In this document: piece after piece, positions 16,881-24,733 of the stretch
How positions within the stretch are numbered: the stretch's first letter is position 1
Layout: each line of letters opens with the position of its first letter
NCBI GenBank assembly: GCA_049317265.1
Contig: JBMOIP010000018.1
Span: 16,263-80,262, forward strand
From: CAIVAT01 sp049317265
GTDB lineage: Bacteria > Bacteroidota > Bacteroidia > Bacteroidales > FEN-979
Reading direction: 5' to 3'
Length of the DNA: 64,000 bases
Translations under genes and position numbers: made by a program
The notes under the pieces: generated by a model
Told to the model about the DNA's origin: nothing
Databases searched by the model: none
What the model saw: only the letters and a program-made list of their open reading frames with translations

Positions 16881-18971
16881 ATGAAAAACCTGTTTACACT
16901 CTTCTTTTCCTGCGTACTGGCATTCAACATTTTTGCCGGAAATGTTGTAAAAACATTCACTTTTTCACAGGTTAAAATCGAACAGAACGGTCAATATAAG
17001 TCAGTTATATTGGATAATACAATGCTCGCCGGTCTCCACGGAGAGCCGATGTTGCCCTATCGCCAGATAGCCATGATGCTTCCTCCCGGTGAAAAAGCCA
17101 TCTCTGTGAAGGTAACAGGGGAATCGCTAATTGTCATTCCTGGTACATTTGAGTTGTTTCCTCAACAATATATGCAGCCCACTTCTGACACTCAGTCGGG
17201 ACCCTTTATCAAAAAGGAGGCTGTTTACCGGTCTGCTGCCAACTATCCAGCATCCCAGGCCGGAACCCTTATCAACTCCTACCTGAACGGTTACTCCTTT
17301 GCCCTCTCAACCTTTACCCCGGTGATCTATAATCCTGCAAAGAAAACCGTATCATACTACCAGAAAGTAACCGTACAAATCACTACCCAACCGGATGCCA
17401 AAGCAGCAAATGCCCTTAAAAACCTCACTCATTCGGTAAATGCGCTGAAAAGAGTGCGTTTGTTTGCCCAAAACCCTGAAATGATGGAACAATACCCTGT
17501 GATGGGATCGCTGAAAACAAGCTACAAGATCCTGATCATTACACCGGCACAGTTTCAGGGCGGGTTCCAGGACCTTGTAAATTATTACAACAGCAAAGGT
17601 ATGGCAACCCAGATCACCACTACTGAAACAATCAGTGCGCTTACCGGCCAGGACCTGCCGGAAAAAATGCGTAACTACATCATCGGAGAATATCAGACCA
17701 ATGGCATTGAACAGGTTATACTCGGCGGTGATGTAGAGTATATCCCCTACCGTGGGCTCTATTGTTACGTAATTTCGGGCTCCGGCTATGAAGATTACAA
17801 CATTCCTGCCGACCTCTATTTTTCCGCCCTCGACGGAAACTGGAATGCCAATGGAAATAACAAATGGGGTGAACCCGGCGAGGATGATCTGCTCCCGGAA
17901 TTGTCGGTCGGCCGTATGTCGTTCAGCGATGCCGCCGAGCAGGCGAACATGGTGCATAAATCGGTCTCCTACCAGGGCAGTCCGGTGATTGAAGAGATGA
18001 AAAGACCTTACCTGGTTTCTGAATTTCTTTATGACCCTCCTTTAACCTACGGATCAGACTACCTGGAGCTTCTGGTTGACAGTCACAGCGACAACGGGTA
18101 TACAACACATGGCATTCCTTCAGTTCAAAACACCATCACACGGCTCTACGATGCTGCAGGGTACAACTGGAGTGTTGGCCAGCTGCTCTCCGGCATCAAT
18201 TCCGGCATATCGTTCATACACCATTGCGGTCACGCAAATGCCACCTATATGATGCGTTTATCCAACTGGGACATCACTGATCAGAATTTTTCACAGGTCA
18301 ACGGAGTTGATCACAACTACCAGCTGATGTACACCCACGGATGCATTTGCGGGGCATTTGATGAATCCGATTGCATTGCCGAACGCTGCACCTCCATTTC
18401 CAAATTCCTGGTGGGCGGAGTGTTCAACTCCCGGTATGGATGGTTCAACCAGGGCACAACCGAAGGGCCATCCGCCCATCTGCACCGTGAATTTATCAGT
18501 GCCTTGTACAACCCGAATCCTGATTCAGCCTGTGCCGAACTTGGTTCCGCGCATACCATGTCGAAGATCAAGAGCGCGCCCTGGATAGGCCTTCCCGGGG
18601 AGTTTGAGCCCGGAGCCCAACGCTGGTGTCATTACGATTGCAATGTGCTCGGCGATCCTGCACTGAAAGTGTGGATAGACAATCCTCTTGTCGGAACCAG
18701 GGAGTTATCGGAATCGTTTGAGGTTTCAGTATCACCGAATCCGTGTTCAGACCGGGTTACCCTTTCAGGCAACTTCAGGGAACCTGTTGTTTTTCATGCA
18801 GTTCTTCTCAAGGCCACCGGCCAGTCTGTATGGGGCAGCGATCTTGTTTTTCCTGGCCACGGCCCAAATTCATTGACAATTTCACTTCCCCGCACTGATG
18901 CAGGTGTCTATATCCTGAAACTCTCCTCTGGAAGTCGCGAAATCACTAAAAAACTGGTGATAACGGAATAG
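16881..18971 (+). CDS. Gingipain-like C25 cysteine peptidase with T9SS sorting domain
   Basis: A 696-residue exported protease. A signal peptide (to ~residue 20, mature end near AG|N, the one clear exception to the Gln rule here) is followed by a C25-type propeptide (~25-200) and the catalytic domain (~210-600). The His/Cys dyad is H451 (CGHAN) and C488 (HGCICGAF), spaced 37 residues, close to the 33 in RgpB. A T9SS type A sorting domain closes the protein (VSPNPCSDRVTL ... GVYILKLSS). It is likely a secreted or surface endopeptidase; whether it cuts after Arg, Lys or something else cannot be read. The start at 16881 is set by the -7 box. No haemagglutinin domains are present. Confidence 0.9.
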   Translation: MKNLFTLFFSCVLAFNIFAGNVVKTFTFSQVKIEQNGQYKSVILDNTMLAGLHGEPMLPYRQIAMMLPPGEKAISVKVTGESLIVIPGTFELFPQQYMQPTSDTQSGPFIKKEAVYRSAANYPASQAGTLINSYLNGYSFALSTFTPVIYNPAKKTVSYYQKVTVQITTQPDAKAANALKNLTHSVNALKRVRLFAQNPEMMEQYPVMGSLKTSYKILIITPAQFQGGFQDLVNYYNSKGMATQITTTETISALTGQDLPEKMRNYIIGEYQTNGIEQVILGGDVEYIPYRGLYCYVISGSGYEDYNIPADLYFSALDGNWNANGNNKWGEPGEDDLLPELSVGRMSFSDAAEQANMVHKSVSYQGSPVIEEMKRPYLVSEFLYDPPLTYGSDYLELLVDSHSDNGYTTHGIPSVQNTITRLYDAAGYNWSVGQLLSGINSGISFIHHCGHANATYMMRLSNWDITDQNFSQVNGVDHNYQLMYTHGCICGAFDESDCIAERCTSISKFLVGGVFNSRYGWFNQGTTEGPSAHLHREFISALYNPNPDSACAELGSAHTMSKIKSAPWIGLPGEFEPGAQRWCHYDCNVLGDPALKVWIDNPLVGTRELSESFEVSVSPNPCSDRVTLSGNFREPVVFHAVLLKATGQSVWGSDLVFPGHGPNSLTISLPRTDAGVYILKLSSGSREITKKLVITE

Positions 18972-19088
18972 GAATCCTGTGAATTCATTCCGGAAGAATC
19001 CTCTTGTCAGCTTTTCTCCCTGACGAAGGCTGTTATGCCTATTACACTTTTAACATCCTGAAACAAAATTCGCTGTGAAATAATTTTT

Positions 19089-19102
19089 GTGAAATATTTC
19101 AC
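19089..19102. promoter_or_regulatory. Palindromic candidate operator upstream of the second C25 gene
   Basis: GTGAAATATTTCAC is a perfect 14-bp palindrome centred about 40 nt upstream of the -7 box at 19133. A further GTGAAA half-site lies at 19075-19080 in the same orientation as the left half. Placement fits an activator or repressor site; the regulator is unknown. Confidence 0.35.
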
Positions 19103-19132
19103 ATTACATTCAGCCGGCTTGGAGAAATTTTG

Positions 19133-19140
19133 TACTTTTG
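19133..19140 (+). promoter_or_regulatory. -7 promoter element of the second C25 gene
   Basis: TACTTTTG, exact TAnnTTTG match, 46 nt before the ATG at 19187. Confidence 0.5.
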
Positions 19141-19186
19141 ATACCGCTGTCTTTGAATCTCATCCTAACAAAAAAAATCAACACCT

Positions 19187-22100
19187 ATGAGAAAGCTCTA
19201 TTTTTTTGTTTTATTATTCTTGATTTCTGCGCTTTACGTTCAAAGCCAGACATTCTCCTACCCTGACATCTCAGGCAAGCCCGGCTTCAGCCTCGTTGAT
19301 TCGAAACCTGCCGCAGTTAGGGTAAGTTATGCTGTTCCAACATTTTCGCTTGACGACCAGGTGGTTGATGGTATACCCATGAAATACATCAACCTTCCGG
19401 GTAGTTTTCTCTTCAATGAGACCGGGATGCCAAACTTGCCCGGCAAGGGTAAGTATATTGCCATTCCTCAGGGGGCAACACCAAAACTTAGAATCATTTC
19501 ACAAATAACAGAGGTTATCCACAATGTTGACGTTGTTCCGGCTCCCCGCATTCCGCTTGACAATGATAACAGGCCGGTGGAGTATGCTAAAAACATGCAG
19601 GTATATTCAAAAAATGCGCTCTATCCTGCATCCCCGGTCACCATATCCGAAGTGGCTCAAATCCGCGGAGTTGATGCAGTGATTCTCGGGGTTACTCCAT
19701 TTCAATACAACCCTGTTACAAAAGACCTTATCGTTTATAAAGATCTCCAGGTCGAACTCACCTTTGAAGGTGGCAACGGAGAGTTTGGCAATCCAGCCTT
19801 CCGCAGCACCTGGTGGGATCCTATTTTACAGGACAACCTTTTAAACTATTCCTCCCTGCCGGTTGTAGATTACAATGCCAGGTTGCAGACATTTGGCAAA
19901 GCCCCCCTCACCGATGAATGTGAATATATTATCCTCACACCCACGGGCCCCGATTTTCTTGCCTGGGCCGATACCATCCGCAAATTCCGGACAGAACAGG
20001 GCATTATAACCAAGGTGTTTACTGTTGAACAGGCAGGAGGAAATACCGTAAGCGCCATTGAAGCCTTCATTGACAATGCTTACAACACATGGACCATCAA
20101 ACCCGCAGCGTGCCTGATCCTGGGCGACTATGGCGCAGATGCCACAAAGAACATTATATCACACCTCTATACACATCCTGCATCCTACCCCGATTTTGCC
20201 TCAGATAATAAATATGCCGACGTTACCGGCGATGAAATGCCGGATGTGGTTTTTTCAAGAATTACCGCCAATAATGCCACCCAGTTGCAGATCATGGTCA
20301 CCAAATTCCTGAACTATGAGCGCAACCCTCCGACCAATCCCCGTTTTTACGATAAACCCATTACAGCGCTTGGCTGGCAAACCGAAAGATGGTTCCAGCT
20401 GTGTTCAGAAGTTGTGGGTGGTTATTTCAGAACTGTACAGGGCAAACATCCCAGGCGTATCAATAAAATTTACCAGGGAACACCTGGCTCGGTATGGTCG
20501 ACGGCCACAAACACCAATACAGTGGTCAACTATTTCGGTCCCAGTGGTCTCAACTACATTCCCACCTCTCCTGCCACCCTTGGCGGATGGGACGGCGGAA
20601 ATGCCACCAACATCAACCAGGCCATCGATTCCGGCGCATTCATGCTCCAACACCGCGATCATGGCGAATACCTGGGCTGGGGAGAGCCATCCTACAAAAA
20701 CTCCAATATTGACGGATTGACCAATACCGACCTTACCTTTGTATTCTCCATCAACTGCCAAACCGGAGCCTATCAGCGTTCAAGCGAATGTTTCGGAGAA
20801 CATTTTCACCGTTACTTCAAGAATGGCCATAATTCGGGCGCCCTTGGACTTGTTTGCCCCAGCGAGGTCTCCTACTCATTTGTAAACGATACCTTCGTGT
20901 GGGGGATGTATGACAACATGTGGCCCAATTTTATGCCTACAGAAGGATCAAACCCTGCATCCCGTGGTGTATTGCCTGCCTTTGGCTGTGCCGCCGGTAA
21001 ATATTTTCTGAAACAATCGAGCTGGCCATATAACTCCGGCGATAAACTGGTAACATACCGGTTATTCCACATGTTCGGGGATGCATTCCAGGTTCTCTAT
21101 ACTGAAATTCCTCAACAGCTTGCAGTTACCCATGATGCCGAAATCAATTATGGCGCAACCAGCTTCTCCATCCAAACCAACGACAGCGCTTTTATTGCCC
21201 TGACCCTCGACAACCAGATCCTTGCCACCGGATACGGCAGTGCAAACGGACCTGTAAGTCTTACCATTCCGGTGATTCCTATTGGTTCTATGGTAAAGGT
21301 AACCGTGACCAAGCATAATTTCTACCGCTACAGCGAATTTGTGCCTGTGACCTCTGCTGCAATCGTGGCAAATTTCGCAGCCAATTCAACCAGTTTGTGT
21401 GTTGGATCCTCAGTGAATTACAGTGACATGTCGTCCGGAAGTCCTACCTCATGGGCCTGGGTATTCCAGGGTGGTACTCCGGGAACTTCCACGGAACAGA
21501 ATCCAACCGGAATTGTTTATGACCAGGCCGGGAATCATGATGTTACCTTAACCGTTTCCAAATCAACCGGAGATCCTGTCACACTCACCAAAACAGCCTA
21601 TATCCAGGTAACCGGCATGCCTGCTGCCAATTTCTCTGATGTGACCGGCTGCCCTGGAGTACCAGTGACATTTGCTGACCAGACCATTGCAAACGGAGGG
21701 ACAATCACCAACTGGACCTGGAGTTTCGGTGATCCGAATTCCGGAACCGGCAACACCTCCTACGAACAGAACCCCGCACACACCTTTAATGATCCGGGGA
21801 CTTATATTGTATCCCTGGAGGTTAAAACCAATGGCGTTTGCACCGATATTAAAACCAAGGAGGTTGTGATCAATTCTACCCCGCAAGTTGCAGCCGTTCC
21901 ACAGGGTGAAACCAGCATCTGTAAGGATGTTACCGGTAAAACCTATACCACTGCCGGTGCCATCGGTGCAACCACCTATACATGGCTAACTACACCTGAA
22001 ACAGCAGGGACAGTTGCCGGGAATGGCAATACCGGAATACTTTCGCTTGCTTCCGGATTTACAGGTTCCTTCACCATTAAAGTTCAGGGAGCCAACGAAT

Positions 22101-22699
22101 GCGGAAATGGAATCTATTCCGAAGAACTTCCCGTAACGGTTATCGAAGCACCTGGAGCCCCTGTAAAACCAACCGGGGTCGACAGTCTTGACGTCAACAA
22201 AACTGCTCAAAATGAGTATACTACTTCAGAAGTGATCGGTTCACAGAATTATCTCTGGACACTTACCCCTGAATCCGCAGGAACTATTTCAGGATCAGGT
22301 CTTACCGGAACGGCCGTCTGGAACACCAGTTACCGTGGTTTGGCATCGGTTACCGTGAAGGCTGTGAACTCCTGTGGTGAAGGTATCTCCTCTGAAGAGA
22401 AAACCATCCGGATCTATTCAACACTGGGAGTTGCTGAAAACAATGGGCTGGGTATTTCGATCTATCCGAATCCCAATGACGGCAAATTCAGCCTCGACAT
22501 CACTTCAGGCATTGTTTCAAAAGTCAGCCTGACGATCGTAAACACACTGGGAGTTGTTGTTTTCGCCGAAAATGATGTGAAATTCAATGGCAATTTGCAT
22601 AAAACCATCAACCTGTCACATCTTGCAAAAGGGGTATACCAGCTAAAAGCAGAAGGGAATGGCATTTCCAACACCATCAGCGTTGTGATCGGAAAGTAA
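19187..22699 (+). CDS. Large C25 gingipain-like peptidase with PKD domains and T9SS sorting domain
   Basis: A 1170-residue exported protease. The signal peptide ends VQS|Q (mature Gln). A propeptide domain (~30-220) precedes the C25 catalytic domain (~240-640) with H492 (RDHG) and C524 (INCQTGAY), spaced 32 residues. Downstream are an Ig-like domain, two PKD domains (~725-905; WAWVFQGGTPGTS and WTWSFGDPNSG), two further PKD-like segments (~905-1085) and a T9SS type A sorting domain (IYPNPNDGKF ... KGVYQLKAE). It shares only general fold with its upstream neighbour, so this is a pair of distinct C25 enzymes and not a recent tandem duplicate. The first PKD closely resembles that of the Omp28-like protein at 13027. 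A surface protease with a modular stalk is the likely picture. Confidence 0.9.
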   Translation: MRKLYFFVLLFLISALYVQSQTFSYPDISGKPGFSLVDSKPAAVRVSYAVPTFSLDDQVVDGIPMKYINLPGSFLFNETGMPNLPGKGKYIAIPQGATPKLRIISQITEVIHNVDVVPAPRIPLDNDNRPVEYAKNMQVYSKNALYPASPVTISEVAQIRGVDAVILGVTPFQYNPVTKDLIVYKDLQVELTFEGGNGEFGNPAFRSTWWDPILQDNLLNYSSLPVVDYNARLQTFGKAPLTDECEYIILTPTGPDFLAWADTIRKFRTEQGIITKVFTVEQAGGNTVSAIEAFIDNAYNTWTIKPAACLILGDYGADATKNIISHLYTHPASYPDFASDNKYADVTGDEMPDVVFSRITANNATQLQIMVTKFLNYERNPPTNPRFYDKPITALGWQTERWFQLCSEVVGGYFRTVQGKHPRRINKIYQGTPGSVWSTATNTNTVVNYFGPSGLNYIPTSPATLGGWDGGNATNINQAIDSGAFMLQHRDHGEYLGWGEPSYKNSNIDGLTNTDLTFVFSINCQTGAYQRSSECFGEHFHRYFKNGHNSGALGLVCPSEVSYSFVNDTFVWGMYDNMWPNFMPTEGSNPASRGVLPAFGCAAGKYFLKQSSWPYNSGDKLVTYRLFHMFGDAFQVLYTEIPQQLAVTHDAEINYGATSFSIQTNDSAFIALTLDNQILATGYGSANGPVSLTIPVIPIGSMVKVTVTKHNFYRYSEFVPVTSAAIVANFAANSTSLCVGSSVNYSDMSSGSPTSWAWVFQGGTPGTSTEQNPTGIVYDQAGNHDVTLTVSKSTGDPVTLTKTAYIQVTGMPAANFSDVTGCPGVPVTFADQTIANGGTITNWTWSFGDPNSGTGNTSYEQNPAHTFNDPGTYIVSLEVKTNGVCTDIKTKEVVINSTPQVAAVPQGETSICKDVTGKTYTTAGAIGATTYTWLTTPETAGTVAGNGNTGILSLASGFTGSFTIKVQGANECGNGIYSEELPVTVIEAPGAPVKPTGVDSLDVNKTAQNEYTTSEVIGSQNYLWTLTPESAGTISGSGLTGTAVWNTSYRGLASVTVKAVNSCGEGISSEEKTIRIYSTLGVAENNGLGISIYPNPNDGKFSLDITSGIVSKVSLTIVNTLGVVVFAENDVKFNGNLHKTINLSHLAKGVYQLKAEGNGISNTISVVIGK

Positions 22700-22761
22700 C
22701 GCGGAGCACATTGCAGGAGCACAAATTAACTGCTCTGCATCAAATACTAAATTAAAACAGG

Positions 22762-22801
22762 ATGGGTTGTTTTCCACAGCGAAATCAACCCATTTTGCTT
22801 T
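22762..22801 (+). terminator. Rho-independent terminator of the second C25 gene
   Basis: A 13-bp stem with one mismatch (22762-22774 with 22781-22793; core ATGGGTTG / CAACCCAT), 6-nt loop, followed by a T-rich tract TTTTGCTTTT. Confidence 0.65.
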
Positions 22802-22859
22802 TATCCGGCAAAGAGTCTGTTTTAATCATACCTTAGCCAATGTACCAAATTTTACAATC

Positions 22860-24242
22860 TTGAAAAGAAACTTTTTTTTATTGCTGTCCCTGTCGATTTT
22901 TCTGGCTTGCAGCAAGGAGCCGGCAGAAACAGTTATCACCCCGGTTAAACCGCCTGTCACTGATTCAACCCCTTCACAATATGGCACACCGTTCGGCAAT
23001 GTCCCCGACCGGCAGGATGCAGTCATTTACCAGGTGAATATGCGTGCTTTCAGTCAGCAATCCAACTTTAATGGTGTGATTGCCCGCCTTGATTCAATAA
23101 AAGCGCTCGGTGTGAATGTAATTTACCTGATGCCGATCTACCCTGTGGGTTCGGTGAAGTCGGTAAACTCCCCCTATTGTGTGAAAAACTACACCGCCGT
23201 GAATGCTGAATTCGGCACCCTGGACGACTTACGAAGCCTTGTCGATGGAGCTCACAGCAGGAATATGTGTGTCATGCTTGACTGGGTTGCCAATCATACC
23301 GCCTGGGACAATGGCTGGATCGCCAGCCACAAGGAGTGGTACATGCAGGATGTAACCGGGAATATTATCAGTCCGCCGGGAAAAGGATGGAACGACGTTG
23401 CCCAGCTCGATTTTAACAATAAAGCCATGCGCCTGCAAATGATCTGGAATATGAAATACTGGGTTTATGCAGCCAACGTGGATGGTTTCCGTTGTGACTA
23501 CGCAGACGGTCCTCCGCTCGATTTCTGGATGCAGGCGATCGATACCCTGCGGCATATTTCAACCCACAAACTGCTGATCCTGGCTGAAGGCACCCGCAGT
23601 AACCACTTCCTTGCTGGATTTGACTACACCTTTGGCTTCAGCTATTTCGGGTTGCTGAAAACAATCTACAAAAGCAATGTCTCGGCCCTGCAGATCAACA
23701 ATATGAATACCACGGAATACACCAATGCGGCCAATGACCAGCAGGTTGTACGTTATACCAGCAACCACGATGTGAATGGTTCCGATGGCACACCACTTGA
23801 TCTGTTCGGGGGCAGAAAGGGATCCATGGCGGCTTTCGTAATAACCGCCTGCATGAAAGGGGTGCCTATGGTATACAACGGGCAGGAGGTTGGGACACCT
23901 TATAAACTCGTTTTTCCGTTTACCGGGAAAAATATCGACTGGACCCTGAATCCCGACATCACGGCCGAGTATAAAAAGATCCTTCTCTTCAGAAATACCA
24001 GTGCAGCGATGCGGCGCGGCCAGCTAAACTCTTTCGGCGATGCTGATATCTGCGCATTTACCAAAGAATTGGCAGGAGAGAAGGTCCTGGTCATTTCCAA
24101 CCTTAGGAACAGTGTCATCAATTTCGCATTACCGGTCCCGCTGCAAAATACAACGTGGACTGATGCCATGACCGGCGAAAATATCATGCTGATCGCGCCG
24201 ATAGTTTTACAGCCATACAGTTACCTGATCGCGAAGCAATAA
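22860..24242 (+). CDS. GH13 alpha-amylase-family lipoprotein
   Basis: A protein of 460 residues if started at the TTG at 22860, which gives a clean lipoprotein signal (lipobox LACS, then KEPAE, compatible with surface lipoprotein sorting). A -7-like box TACCTTAG (22829-22836, 7 of 8) lies 23 nt upstream and supports this start over the ATG at 22767. The GH13 TIM barrel shows nucleophile D213 (GFRCD), general acid E243 (LAEG) and D304 (SNHD). The C-terminal beta domain is short. It is likely to act on alpha-glucans at the cell envelope. No SusC/SusD genes are adjacent, so it is not part of a visible polysaccharide utilisation locus. Confidence 0.88.
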   Translation: MKRNFFLLLSLSIFLACSKEPAETVITPVKPPVTDSTPSQYGTPFGNVPDRQDAVIYQVNMRAFSQQSNFNGVIARLDSIKALGVNVIYLMPIYPVGSVKSVNSPYCVKNYTAVNAEFGTLDDLRSLVDGAHSRNMCVMLDWVANHTAWDNGWIASHKEWYMQDVTGNIISPPGKGWNDVAQLDFNNKAMRLQMIWNMKYWVYAANVDGFRCDYADGPPLDFWMQAIDTLRHISTHKLLILAEGTRSNHFLAGFDYTFGFSYFGLLKTIYKSNVSALQINNMNTTEYTNAANDQQVVRYTSNHDVNGSDGTPLDLFGGRKGSMAAFVITACMKGVPMVYNGQEVGTPYKLVFPFTGKNIDWTLNPDITAEYKKILLFRNTSAAMRRGQLNSFGDADICAFTKELAGEKVLVISNLRNSVINFALPVPLQNTTWTDAMTGENIMLIAPIVLQPYSYLIAKQ

Positions 24243-24264
24243 GTTTCCGCTGTTTTTCCTGAAG

Positions 24265-24490
24265 TCAATGCTTTTCTAACCGGGCCAGGATCATTTGTAT
24301 GTTGACACAATAGGCAAACAATCCGGGCGTAGCGCTAATTTCGTTCTGGTTTATCTTATTTCGTACGACGAAATTCTTCACAGAGTTCCCTAATACCCTC
24401 ATCTATTCTCCAGGTTACCGCAAAACAGCTGAATACAGTGATTTTCCCGGGCTCGGCGGAGAAGAAATAAATCAATCCGCCTGGATATTA
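24265..24490 (-). pseudogene. Possible frameshifted coding remnant, family unknown
   Basis: On the minus strand one frame reads about 42 residues (containing YFFSAEPGKITVFSCF and GIRELCEEFRRTK) before a stop, and an overlapping frame, with an ATG, continues as NQNEISATPGLFAYC to a stop at 24265-24267. The two look like halves of a protein joined by a frameshift. I do not recognise the family, and random open stretches of this length occur, so support is weak. Confidence 0.22.
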
Positions 24491-24621
24491 ATCGTTTCAT
24501 CCCTGTAAGATTGCGATCTGCAGAATGAAAAGCCAAGTACCAAATCAATCCATTCTGGCATTATCGGGTAAGGGTCTGATTTTGTATTTCCTTGTATTTA
24601 TTTCATTGCACCTGTGAAAAC

Positions 24622-24660
24622 AAAAAAGCGGCCATCTCAGATATTTGAGACGGCCGCTTA
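24622..24660 (-). terminator. Rho-independent terminator of the giant modular gene
   Basis: On the minus strand, AAGCGGCCGTCTCA pairs with TGAGATGGCCGCTT (one G-T pair) around a 6-nt loop, followed by a T-rich tail. It lies 74 nt after the stop codon. Confidence 0.85.
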
Positions 24661-24733
24661 TTTGAATTAGGTAAAATGTACTTCCGGGAACTGAATTTGC
24701 AAAATCTGCAAACTCAATAACTCAGCATTACGC

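Larger units (their letters stand above)
24243..24733. other. Intergenic region with possible gene remnant
   Basis: This 491-nt gap lies between the convergent GH13 and giant genes. It holds the terminator at 24622-24660. At 24542-24583 there is an imperfect copy (about 75% by eye, one or two gaps) of 22782-22825, the segment just upstream of the GH13 gene, so the GH13 gene is flanked by diverged direct repeats. A possible coding remnant occupies 24265-24490 on the minus strand. Nothing else is recognised. Confidence 0.5.

Noticed and set aside
22860..24242. Polysaccharide utilisation locus around the GH13 gene
   Set aside because: No SusC/SusD-like pair or regulator lies nearby; the only TonB receptor is 20 kb away and lacks SusC features.
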